Position numbers and translations under genes: made by a program. From JAZDHV01 sp043810355 (GTDB taxonomy: Archaea > Nanobdellota > Nanobdellia > Woesearchaeales > JAGVYU01), in the NCBI GenBank assembly GCA_043810355.1, contig JBDROB010000029.1, positions 1 through 21,052 of the forward strand: a DNA stretch of 21,052 nt, in the 5' to 3' direction. Positions 7,329-14,285 of this stretch are shown one piece after another. The notes below the pieces were generated by a model, which was not told the DNA's origin, searched no databases, and saw nothing but the letters and a program-made list of their open reading frames with translations. How positions within the stretch are numbered: position 1 is the first letter of the stretch; each line of letters opens with the position of its first letter.

Positions 7329-7739
7329 TCAACATTTCCAGAAATCATTTAACTTATCATCATCAGGATTTACCCTGAATCTTGCTTGATAGATTCCAGA
7401 CTCTCTAAATCTTCCCAAAACAAGGAAAGCAAATCTTGCAGCTGCGTACCCTGGGATTGAACCGTAATCAGCTGAATAATCATCAAGGACAAGAGTGTCA
7501 TTTGCTGAATAAACACTACCACCTCCTACAATACAGGTTTCTTCAATTGGTATGTTCCGATATTTGAACTGGAGGAAAACTGAGTAATGTGAAACTGCAT
7601 GCGCAATAAAGATTGATGCAATGTTTCCTTTAGATTCTACAATAAATTTATGAGCAGATTCATATGGATCTGTTCCTGTGAACCTTAATAGAGGCTTTGA
7701 CACCAATAATCCCCCTATCCTATATTCTAGGTCTTTCAT
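7329..7739 (-). CDS. Possible Janus/Ocnus (PHPT1-like phosphohistidine phosphatase fold) protein
   Basis: 136 residues from ATG 7739. The segment H51 in 'HAVSHYSVFLQF', about 20 residues, then 'IVGGGSVYSANDTLVLDDYSADYGSIP' in parts (GGG at 72-74, YSADYGSIP at 88-96) parallels human PHPT1, where catalytic His53 is followed after a similar gap by LGGGRI and GYSMAYGPA. This suggests the small Janus/Ocnus fold that removes phosphate from histidine. The N-terminal part does not align by eye, so the call is tentative. The frame is open to ATG 7820, but that extension overlaps the TATA box of the divergent gene at 7838 and is basic/hydrophobic, while TTTTTATAAAT near 7762-7772 fits a leaderless start at 7739. 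Confidence 0.5.
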   Translation of the reverse strand: MKDLEYRIGGLLVSKPLLRFTGTDPYESAHKFIVESKGNIASIFIAHAVSHYSVFLQFKYRNIPIEETCIVGGGSVYSANDTLVLDDYSADYGSIPGYAAARFAFLVLGRFRESGIYQARFRVNPDDDKLNDFWKC

Positions 7740-7837
7740 ATTTCTTGAGAATAGTATATCATTTATAAAAATATTATATGGTTTATAGAAAAATTTAAAT
7801 AACAGTTTTAATGGAAACATGCTAAATAGGTGCGTTT

Positions 7838-9211
7838 ATGAAAAAAAGAGCAGTGTTTTACTTATTTATTGGGATTCTTATGGTTTTACTGATAAACCCA
7901 TTTGTTTTTGCCAGATCTGGATCTGTATTTGAACCATTAGATGATTTGTTCATGGATGTTATTCCAAACAAAGACTTGAGCAGCCCTACTGTAAGAGATA
8001 ATCCATCCTTGTGGATTTTTATCACATTTACAATTGTTTATGGAATAATATATGCTGCTACAGCAAGAGTTACCATATTAAAAGAGGAGAAAGGGGCAAG
8101 GGTCATGATGTCAATCGCCTTTGCTATTATGTCTGTCATAGTGCCTGGATTAATGAGATTATTGGCTGGATTAAGCCCAATATTCCTAATGATAGTTATT
8201 CCAGTCATTTTATTCTTTATTGTCAAGACTGCCTGGTCTGATTTTGGAGCAGGTGCAACAGAAGCCTCAACCAGAAGCGCTGAGACCAAATTAGCCTATC
8301 AAAAAGCTGACAATGCATACCAGAAAGAGCTGAAAGAGATGGATAAGGAACAGAAACAAATCATGGCAGAAGATTCTGCATTAAGTAATCTTAAAAAAAT
8401 GGATGGCAAGATCAGCAGAGCTATAGGAGATGAAATAGGACTAATGAAAGATATTAGAGCAAGACTGCAAAAAGTTAAGGATGCACTTCAAAATTCTAGG
8501 AGTGATGTTGCACAAGAAGAAGCAAAAAGGATTTACAATGAGCTTGCATCAGTATTAAGAGATGTAAGCAATATTGCTCAGATGGAAGCACAAAGACAAG
8601 CAGTTATTGGCAAGATTAAGGCATTGGATTTGGAGGAATACAAATTTACAAATGATGCTATGAAAAGAGACACTTTTGAGGCCACTCTTATAAGAAAGGT
8701 CATTCAAAATGAGAAAGGCAGTGGTGCAAGGGCTATGACAGGATTTGATGGTGCAACTGGTAATGCAAAAAGAAAAAAACAACTATTGCAGCAAAGACTA
8801 AGACAAGAGGAAAGAATTGAACTTGCTGGTTATCAAGAGAAATCATATCTAGGAATATTAATGGCAGTAGTAAAACGAAAAATGGTAGAGCTTGAAAAAA
8901 TGGAAGAGCATGCTATAAAATTCCAGGAAGCAGAGCAAAGAGCAAATCAAGGTATTGCAACAATAAGAAATGCATTGCAGAGCGGCAATCTTGCATCTGT
9001 AAATATTGGTGTTGTTGATGGTGTAATCAAATATTTGGAAGAGCAACAAAGAATAAATAATGAAATAAGCAGGGTTGATGTAGTAAAATTAGAGCAGGAA
9101 TTATCAGATACTAAAAAATATATAAGAAAGATAATCAAAGCAGATATGAAAAAAATTAATAGAATGAATGATACAAAAGTAAAAGCAGAATTGGCTTCAG
9201 CTTCTCCGTAA
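7838..9211 (+). CDS. Hypothetical membrane-anchored coiled-coil protein
   Basis: 457 residues. Residues 5-24 look like a signal peptide or first helix ending 'FVFARSG'; hydrophobic segments follow near 57-76, 88-110 and 112-130, and residues 145 to about 450 are a long, highly charged helical region ('QKELKEMDKEQKQIMAE', 'RQEERIELAGYQEK', 'VKLEQELSDTKKYIRK') consistent with extended coiled coil. No catalytic motif or family recognised. Its promoter ATTTAAATAA is at 7793-7802 and a GGTG ribosome binding site lies before ATG 7838. A role as membrane scaffold or cell-envelope/cytoskeletal anchor is plausible but unproven. Confidence 0.75.
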   Translation: MKKRAVFYLFIGILMVLLINPFVFARSGSVFEPLDDLFMDVIPNKDLSSPTVRDNPSLWIFITFTIVYGIIYAATARVTILKEEKGARVMMSIAFAIMSVIVPGLMRLLAGLSPIFLMIVIPVILFFIVKTAWSDFGAGATEASTRSAETKLAYQKADNAYQKELKEMDKEQKQIMAEDSALSNLKKMDGKISRAIGDEIGLMKDIRARLQKVKDALQNSRSDVAQEEAKRIYNELASVLRDVSNIAQMEAQRQAVIGKIKALDLEEYKFTNDAMKRDTFEATLIRKVIQNEKGSGARAMTGFDGATGNAKRKKQLLQQRLRQEERIELAGYQEKSYLGILMAVVKRKMVELEKMEEHAIKFQEAEQRANQGIATIRNALQSGNLASVNIGVVDGVIKYLEEQQRINNEISRVDVVKLEQELSDTKKYIRKIIKADMKKINRMNDTKVKAELASASP

Positions 9212-9226
9212 ATTATAATAAAAAAA

Positions 9227-9655
9227 TTATTTTAAATTAGGACTTACTGTTACTGCTCTAGAATTACCAGCAGGTGCATCACTTCCAGCAACATATGTCC
9301 ACTGAGGCTCCATTACATCTTCAAGAACAACTCTGTTCTGAGAATGATCAACTCTCATTCCTTTAGGGCGATAATTTTCAATATGAACTCCCCTGTGAGT
9401 TCTAGCTTCCAAACCAACAACTTGGTCTCCATCAACAAAAGCTTTCCCAACTTCAGTGCCTCTTTGATAAACTGGCATAAGTGTTAAGGTAGCAAGATTT
9501 CCAGTGTGAACTTGATTGTCAACTGGTGCAGAAACATCAGCTCCTGACAAACTCAGGGCAGTATATGCTCCAGCTAATGCAACAACACCACATAAAAGTG
9601 GCTTATAAACAAAATTTTGTGTTTTTGGACTTGAAAAAATATGATACCATGCCAT
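9227..9655 (-). CDS. Hypothetical single-pass exported protein
   Basis: 142 residues. A hydrophobic helix at about 18-37 ('YKPLLCGVVALAGAYTALSL') followed by a polar, strand-rich domain suggests an exported domain with N-terminal anchor. 'YQRGTEVGKAFVDGDQVVGLEARTH' (in parts) looks like a small beta-barrel or SH3-like strand series, but no family is recognised. GAGGT precedes ATG 9655 by eight bases, and TATA-like ATTTATATATGA lies near 9696-9708 on the minus strand. Convergent with the coiled-coil gene at 7838. Confidence 0.68.
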   Translation of the reverse strand: MAWYHIFSSPKTQNFVYKPLLCGVVALAGAYTALSLSGADVSAPVDNQVHTGNLATLTLMPVYQRGTEVGKAFVDGDQVVGLEARTHRGVHIENYRPKGMRVDHSQNRVVLEDVMEPQWTYVAGSDAPAGNSRAVTVSPNLK

Positions 9656-9713
9656 TTTGTATACCTCGTGTATTATTTAATCTCAGAAATGATAATATCA
9701 TATATAAATCTTT

Positions 9714-9893
9714 CTATGTTTTAACTATTTTATAGTAGTATCTATCTAATGTATGTTGTCCAATAATCTTATTATAAGGCAAAACAAAATCATTATACAA
9801 AACCTTAAGATGAGGATATTTAGCATCTCTCAATTGGTCATTTAATTGATCAGAGGATATCTTGATATCAATTGAATTTGTTCCTCTTAGTAT
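9714..9893 (-). pseudogene. Decayed coding remnant, no start codon
   Basis: A 59-codon open frame ends with TAG at 9714 and is closed upstream by TGA at 9894-9896; it has no ATG, GTG or TTG at its beginning. It reads as ordinary protein ('SSDQLNDQLRDAKYPHLKVL', 'NDFVLPYNKIIGQHTLDRYY'), unlike random AT-rich translation. It is in the same frame as the 244-aa gene just upstream, separated by three stop codons and a small repeat. It may be a lost C-terminal extension of that gene or the tail of a deleted gene. Confidence 0.4.
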
Positions 9894-9913
9894 TCATCAA
9901 GAAATGTTAAAAC

Positions 9914-9974
9914 ATATATCCATTGCCTATTTTAACATATATCCATTGCCTATATTTATATATCCATGGCCTAT
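9914..9974 (-). repeat. Three-copy 17-bp repeat at the 3' end of the membrane-protein gene
   Basis: On the minus strand the unit ATAGGCAATGGATATAT occurs at 9914-9930 and 9937-9953 and, with one change, at 9958-9974; offsets are 23 and 21 bases. The first two transcribed copies encode IGHGYIN and IGNGYM at the protein C-terminus; the third copy is out of phase and immediately follows the stop, so slippage here can change the C-terminus. Confidence 0.7.
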
Positions 9975-10661
9975 ATTTAATTTATCCAACTGTTGATCAA
10001 TACCCCATACTTTTTCTTTATAATCCTGCAAACGAGGATCAACTTTCCCTTCCATTCTTTTCATAAGATCATCACAAAGAGTCCTAGCTCTCCTAATATC
10101 ATTATGTTGCATAAGAAATTCAAGATCCTGATAACTCTCCTGGACATAAGTGACACGAGCTTCATTCCTGAAATAAAGATAAGTTGGAGTACCAACAATA
10201 GTAGCAACAAAAGTTAAAAAGGTTGCACAACCTATTTTATAATAATATGTTTTCTTAAAAGCTGGACTGATCAATAAAAATCTGGCTATATGAAATGCTT
10301 TACAAAGTGAAATATAAGGTCTAACAAAGAAATCAGTAGCATTATCCAAATATTCGTTTCTTACTCCCTTTCTTTTCACAGCTACAAGTTCTCGCTCAAC
10401 CAATACAGAAATCCCGGTTTTTTCATCAGTTTCTAATGTAACAGGCAATCCTTTTTTTATTCTATCTATAAGTATCCTTTGCTCATGCATACTATATGCA
10501 GCTCTTCTGAATAATTGAATTTTCTTTTTGCAACAATTATTCCAATTCTTTTCATCATATTGTCTTAGCTCTTTTAATAAAATTCTTCTAGTCCTATTAA
10601 AATGCTTATAAGCATCAGAAACGCATTTGATATCTGGTTCAGTCAAGTCTTCTAAAGGCAT
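9927..10661 (-). CDS. Hypothetical single-pass membrane protein
   Basis: 244 residues from ATG 10661; a TTG two codons earlier has no ribosome binding site, whereas an ATTAAAAA element near 10687 fits a leaderless ATG. The N-terminal ~100 residues are charged and helical with two adjacent cysteines ('NNCCKKK'). One clear transmembrane segment ('IGCATFLTFVATIVGTPTYLYF', about residues 145-165) is followed by a helical C-terminal domain ('ESYQDLEFLMQHNDIRRARTL', 'LQDYKEKVWGIDQQLDKL', in parts) that resembles a tetratricopeptide-like helix pair. The C-terminal repeat has probably been altered by slippage. Function unknown. Confidence 0.68.
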   Translation of the reverse strand: MPLEDLTEPDIKCVSDAYKHFNRTRRILLKELRQYDEKNWNNCCKKKIQLFRRAAYSMHEQRILIDRIKKGLPVTLETDEKTGISVLVERELVAVKRKGVRNEYLDNATDFFVRPYISLCKAFHIARFLLISPAFKKTYYYKIGCATFLTFVATIVGTPTYLYFRNEARVTYVQESYQDLEFLMQHNDIRRARTLCDDLMKRMEGKVDPRLQDYKEKVWGIDQQLDKLNIGHGYINIGNGYMLK

Positions 10662-10739
10662 AATCAATGAGAATCAATATGAGTTTTTAATAATTACTAA
10701 AGAAATATAATGCATGGGGCATTGGAAGTTGAGATTTTA

Positions 10740-10832
10740 GCACTGAACACTGGATAGTGTCACTCGTTTCACTCGTTCCTTTATCCAGTACCCAGCACTC
10801 AAACTTGGGGTTTAAGCACTGGACACTGGACA
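10740..10832. repeat. Noncoding block of related short repeats and a hairpin
   Basis: GCACTGAACACTGGATA (10740-10756) recurs as GCACTGGACACTGGACA (10816-10832) and, inverted, as TATCCAGTACCCAGCAC (10782-10798). ACTGGATA/TATCCAGT make a perfect 8-bp stem. Between them, CACTCGTTT and CACTCGTTC are a 9-bp tandem repeat (10761-10778). The block is less AT-rich than its surroundings and contains no gene. Confidence 0.6.
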
Positions 10833-10874
10833 TGTTGGTGTAGGATTTATTAATGATGAAGGATTTAAAAAAAT

Positions 10875-11627
10875 ATGATCAGAAACAGCTTTATTTTTCT
10901 GGAAGGGATAAGAGCAAGGAAAGAGAAAATCATTTGGGAACAAGGCATAAGGAATTGGGATGATTTTGTCAAAGCTGAGAAAATTAGGGGAATCTCTGCA
11001 AAAAGAAAAGGATACTATGACAGGAAGATTATTGAGGCTAGGAAAGAACTGTTCAACCTCAATTCTGGATATTTTTATGGCAGACTGAATAAAGGTGAAG
11101 AATGGAGGCTTTATGAGTTTTTCAAAGATGAATCAATTTTTTTAGACATAGAAACTTCTGGTCTTGACAAAGACTCCTATATAACCATTATAGGGCTATT
11201 TGATGGAATCAATACAAAGACAATGGTCAGGAATTTCAACCTTGATTACAAGATTCTTCAAAAAGAACTAGAAAAATATAAATTGATAATCACATTCAAT
11301 GGAGCCAGCTTTGACCTCCCTTTTCTAAAAAATAAGTCAAAGGATCTGATTCCAAAAATACCTCATATTGACCTTAAGACAATGTGCTCTAAAGCAGGAT
11401 TAAGAGGAGGATTGAAAGAGATTGAAAAAAGACTTGGAATCAAGAGAGAGAATAAGATAATAGAAAGACTGTATGGAGGGGATGTGCTAAGATTATGGAG
11501 GATGTATCTAGGAAGCGGCGATGATCATTATCTTAAATTATTGATAGAATATAATGAAGAGGATTGCATCAATCTCAAGCAGATAGCAAATATTGCCTAT
11601 GAAACATTGAAAAAGACATGCTTATGA
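10875..11627 (+). CDS. YprB-like RNase H-fold 3'-5' exonuclease (DEDDy)
   Basis: 250 residues. The N-terminal part 'GIRARKEKIIWEQGIRNWDDF' (in parts) is the helix-hairpin segment found before the nuclease domain in YprB-type proteins. The nuclease motifs are complete: D91 and E93 in 'FLDIETSGL', D147 in 'TFNGASFDLPFL', D166 in 'PHIDLKTM', and Y226/D230 in 'YNEEDCINL', i.e. a DEDDy site. Homologous domains (RNase_H_2) act on DNA or RNA ends; the substrate of the stand-alone archaeal form is not known. Monocistronic, preceded by the repeat block at 10740-10832. Confidence 0.82.
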   Translation: MIRNSFIFLEGIRARKEKIIWEQGIRNWDDFVKAEKIRGISAKRKGYYDRKIIEARKELFNLNSGYFYGRLNKGEEWRLYEFFKDESIFLDIETSGLDKDSYITIIGLFDGINTKTMVRNFNLDYKILQKELEKYKLIITFNGASFDLPFLKNKSKDLIPKIPHIDLKTMCSKAGLRGGLKEIEKRLGIKRENKIIERLYGGDVLRLWRMYLGSGDDHYLKLLIEYNEEDCINLKQIANIAYETLKKTCL

Positions 11628-11630
11628 GAA

Positions 11631-11897
11631 TTATTTCTTCTTTTTCTTTTTTGTAATGTTCGTTGTCACAGTTTTCTTGTCAATTTTAATTGTTTGAAGC
11701 ACAACAATGAAAAATATCATGACCAATATGAATGGCACGATAATGGAGAAGATAAAATTTGTTGAAGGGTTCTCTGTTGGAGTCAGCACAGCAGATCCAG
11801 TCAGATCATGATTGACTCCAGAAAACACAAGGACTAAGAATAATGCTGCTAAAAATGAAATAAATAGATTTTCCTTAGTCACCTTGGTTTTTTTCAT
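11631..11897 (-). CDS. Small two-helix membrane protein with lysine tail
   Basis: 88 residues. Hydrophobic segments at about 11-27 and 48-69 flank a short polar loop ('HDLTGSAVLTPTENPSTN'); the first may be a cleaved signal. The protein ends in six lysines. No family recognised. TTTTTATACC near 11918-11927 on the minus strand fits a leaderless ATG at 11897. Convergent with the nuclease, three bases apart. Confidence 0.62.
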   Translation of the reverse strand: MKKTKVTKENLFISFLAALFLVLVFSGVNHDLTGSAVLTPTENPSTNFIFSIIVPFILVMIFFIVVLQTIKIDKKTVTTNITKKKKKK

Positions 11898-12008
11898 ATT
11901 GCAACAAAATAAGGCTTAAGGTATAAAAACTTTTCTATGAGTTAAAAAAAATAAAAAACAAAACTTATATATATCAACGTAAATTAAAGTTATAAAAAAG
12001 GTGATCAT

Positions 12009-12719
12009 TTGGATATACAATTAACAAAAAAACCAAAGAATCCAATAATCATAGAGGGATTTCCAGGATTTGGATTAGTTGGAACAATTACAACTGAATT
12101 CTTGATAGAGCATCTCCAGACAGAACAGATTGGGAAGATAATGCTTGATGAGATGCCTGCAATTGTGGCAATACATGAGAACAAGGTTGTCCAACCCTTA
12201 GGAGTCTATTACAGCAAGAAATATAATCTAGTCATTCTGCATGCAATCAATTCTGCACAAGGCCATGAGTGGAAATTAGCAGATGCAATCAGCAAATTAG
12301 CAAAAGATTTAGGTGCTACTGAAATAGTCAGCATCGAAGGTGTAGGAAGCGCAGGCAGCAAGGATTCAAAAGGAAGAACATTTTATTATACAAATAATAT
12401 ATCTAAAGAAAAAATATTATCAAAGATTGCAGATCCTCTCAAAGAAGGAATCATAATGGGAGTGACTGGAGCAGTCTTATTGAGAGTAGAGAAGATACCT
12501 TTGTCATGCATATTTGCTGAGGCAAAAACTGATATGCCAGACAGCAATGCAGCTGCGCGCATTATTGAGGTACTGGACAAGTATCTTGGATTAAATGTTG
12601 ACACAAAACCATTATTAAAGCAGGCTGCAAAATTTGAGGACAAACTAAAGTCTATCTTGTCAAAAAGCAGAGAAGTTGAAGAGATGAGTGACAAGAAAAA
12701 GCTGAGTTATGTTGGCTAA
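12009..12719 (+). CDS. PAC2-family protein (proteasome assembly chaperone, PbaB/PbaA-like)
   Basis: 236 residues. 'PIIIEGFPGFGLVGTITTEFLI' (in parts: EGFPGFGLVG at residues 16-25) is the PAC2 signature, with 'VVQPLGVYY' and 'EIVSIEGVGS' further on. Archaeal PAC2 proteins form oligomeric proteasome-assembly factors or proteasome activators. The C-terminal tail is long and charged; archaeal PbaB-type proteins bind the 20S core through a C-terminal hydrophobic-tyrosine motif, and here the tail ends 'LSYVG', close but not identical. The TTG start at 12009 is preceded by GGTGAT (12000-12005); CTTATATATA at 11964-11973 is the likely TATA box. Monocistronic with a terminator-like hairpin downstream. 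Confidence 0.85.
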   Translation: MDIQLTKKPKNPIIIEGFPGFGLVGTITTEFLIEHLQTEQIGKIMLDEMPAIVAIHENKVVQPLGVYYSKKYNLVILHAINSAQGHEWKLADAISKLAKDLGATEIVSIEGVGSAGSKDSKGRTFYYTNNISKEKILSKIADPLKEGIIMGVTGAVLLRVEKIPLSCIFAEAKTDMPDSNAAARIIEVLDKYLGLNVDTKPLLKQAAKFEDKLKSILSKSREVEEMSDKKKLSYVG

Positions 12720-12727
12720 GATTGTTG

Positions 12728-12775
12728 AATTCTTATAGTATAATGTCTGTATTATGATTATAATAAGAATTTTTA
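12728..12775 (+). terminator. Hairpin plus T-run after the PAC2 gene
   Basis: AATTCTTAT (12728-12736) pairs perfectly with ATAAGAATT (12763-12771), with a smaller ATAAT/ATTAT pair inside, followed by a T-rich run. It begins nine bases after the PAC2 stop, an appropriate place for transcript termination or 3'-end processing. Confidence 0.4.
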
Positions 12776-12927
12776 TAGTGCCTAACTGACTCACTTAATA
12801 TGTATTTCTTAATATATATTTTGTTTTAGTTGTTTTCTATAATAGATACTATTAGTCAACACTCACTTTTTTCAAAAATTCTGTTAAAAAAATTATTATA
12901 AATATTTTAATATCACAATTTTATTGG

Positions 12928-13129
12928 ATCAATACTAAAAGTGAGCTTAAACTAAGAATTGTCTCAAATAACAAAAATTTGCTGAATCATTCATCCTTGG
13001 TCTAAAAGCCAAGGTATTCTGATCGAATTTTCAATAATAGATCCTGCAGACAAATCCATCACTTTTTAACAAGATCTATATCTCTGCTCTCTAACTCTGC
13101 TCTCAAAAGTGAGAGTTTAGACTTTTTTT
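12928..13129 (+). ncRNA. Candidate structured noncoding RNA
   Basis: A TATA-like TTATAAATATT near 12895-12905 would start a transcript around 12928. Possible helices: TAAACT (12948-12953) with AGTTTA (13114-13119) closing the whole; CCTTGG (12995-13000) with CCAAGG (13009-13014); ATAGATC (13037-13043) with GATCTAT (13073-13079); CTCTCA (13100-13105) with TGAGAG (13110-13115, competing with the closing helix). Seven T residues at 13123-13129 end it like a terminator. No known RNA family was recognised; expression is inference. Confidence 0.25.
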
Positions 13130-13207
13130 ATCAAAAATTTTCATATACACACTATTTGTTACACTCACTTTTTTGGATTATAAATTATTAACAAATATAT
13201 GTTTTAA

Positions 13208-13229
13208 TTATTTTCAATATTGAAAATAA
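13208..13229. repeat. 22-bp perfect palindrome
   Basis: Each half is TTATTTTCAAT and its exact complement follows without a spacer. It stands in the gene-free region about 140 bases before the small frame at 13372 and could be an operator or origin-type site. Confidence 0.6.
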
Positions 13230-13371
13230 ATAAGAAATTTTTAAGATTTTTGATGTCATTTTATTAAACATTTTAAGAAATGATTAAAAATATTATTTAA
13301 GTATATTTAGTAGATATATTTATATATGTAATCATTATTTAATAGTATTATAATATGTTAGGGGCAGACAA

Positions 13372-13464
13372 ATGAGTCTAAAAGATATAAACAGGAAGTT
13401 GAAGAAGGCAAATATAAAAATAAAGAATTTGGACGATAAAATTAAGAGACTTTTAAGAAAATAG
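13372..13464 (+). CDS. Possible 30-aa basic helical peptide
   Basis: MSLKDINRKLKKANIKIKNL... is an uninterrupted, lysine-rich amphipathic helix of 30 residues ending at TAG 13464. TTTATATATG near 13318-13327 could be its TATA box and GGGG at 13360-13363 a weak ribosome binding site. The biased, heptad-like composition favours a real peptide, but a frame this short is easily produced by chance in AT-rich DNA. Confidence 0.3.
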   Translation: MSLKDINRKLKKANIKIKNLDDKIKRLLRK

Positions 13465-13639
13465 ATTTTCTTAATTCTATCAAAATTTTATTGAACTAGA
13501 TAGTTTAGATTTTCATAATAATTATTTTAAATTTTTAAGACAGATTTTTATCAAAAATTTCAGATTTTCTAAGGGAAAGATTTAAATATAACCTATACTA
13601 TAGGGATTTCTATACTAGTTTACAAACGAAGGTGATTTG

Positions 13640-14242
13640 ATGCTCAATATATCAAAACTGCAAAAAAAAGGATATCTTGCAAAAGAGATGTTAAGGTTAG
13701 GGGTTTCAGAAGATATTCAACAAGCCCTAAAACAGATTGAAGATGACAATTTGATAAAATCTGAAGATGATTTTTATGTTTCTGAATCATATATTACACC
13801 TGAAAAAAAAGCTGAAAAGGCTATTTTAGATGAAAAAGATCATGAAAAAGAGCAAAATCAAAAGGTGTCTAATGAACTATCTGAAAGATTAGGATTATTA
13901 GAGAAAAAGTTAGATCTAATAGCTGATTTTATGAACAAATACAAAGCAATGAATGATAATAACCTCAAAGAGGTTGATTCACGCCTTAAAGGGCTTCAAA
14001 CCACAATACAAGAAGTAAAAGAAATGCCTAAACCAGCTAATGTATTTGTTGAGAAAAAAGAACCTGAAGAGGAATTACAAGGTATGCTAGAGGTTGAACA
14101 AGTAGAAAGTCCTGATAAGATCAATAAAATCTCTGAGTTCAATGCTGTTGACAAGCCAAAAGACAAGTGGAGCTCATCTGATTTTTCAGTCGAGAAAATA
14201 TTCAATAATTCAAATGGAAGGCTTGCTGGGACATTTAAATAG
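13640..14242 (+). CDS. Hypothetical coiled-coil protein, possible archaeal regulator
   Basis: 200 residues from ATG 13640; TTG one codon earlier is rejected because GGTGA (13631-13635) is better spaced to ATG. The N-terminal 45 residues ('ISKLQKKGYLAKEMLRLGVSE', 'QQALKQIEDDNLI') form a small helical unit, residues 60-115 a coiled coil ('LSERLGLLEKKLDLIADFMNK'), then an acidic linker and a C-terminal peptide 'SDFSVEKIFNNSNGRLAGTF' that may be a docking motif. No family recognised. TTTAAATATA at 13581-13590 is the TATA box, and CTATACTA occurs twice, at 13593-13600 and 13610-13617, around the expected start site, an operator-like layout. Confidence 0.7.
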   Translation: MLNISKLQKKGYLAKEMLRLGVSEDIQQALKQIEDDNLIKSEDDFYVSESYITPEKKAEKAILDEKDHEKEQNQKVSNELSERLGLLEKKLDLIADFMNKYKAMNDNNLKEVDSRLKGLQTTIQEVKEMPKPANVFVEKKEPEEELQGMLEVEQVESPDKINKISEFNAVDKPKDKWSSSDFSVEKIFNNSNGRLAGTFK

Positions 14243-14285
14243 ATATAGATAAAATTATTTTTTCATATTATGAAATGATATTTAT

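Larger units (their letters stand above)
12720..13371. other. 652-base gene-free AT-rich region with palindromes and short repeats
   Basis: No protein gene is supported. The region holds the PAC2 terminator, four copies of AAAAGTGAG (minus strand 12862-12870 and 13164-13172, plus strand 12937-12945 and 13105-13113), a possible structured RNA (about 12928-13129), and a 22-bp perfect palindrome (13208-13229, centre CAATATTG). Its size and AT content also fit a replication origin or segregation site, but no initiator gene is nearby. Confidence 0.6.

Noticed and set aside
7740..7820. 27-codon N-terminal extension of the Janus/Ocnus-like gene
   Set aside because: It overlaps the TATA box of the divergent gene at 7838, and a better-placed TATA-like element supports ATG 7739.
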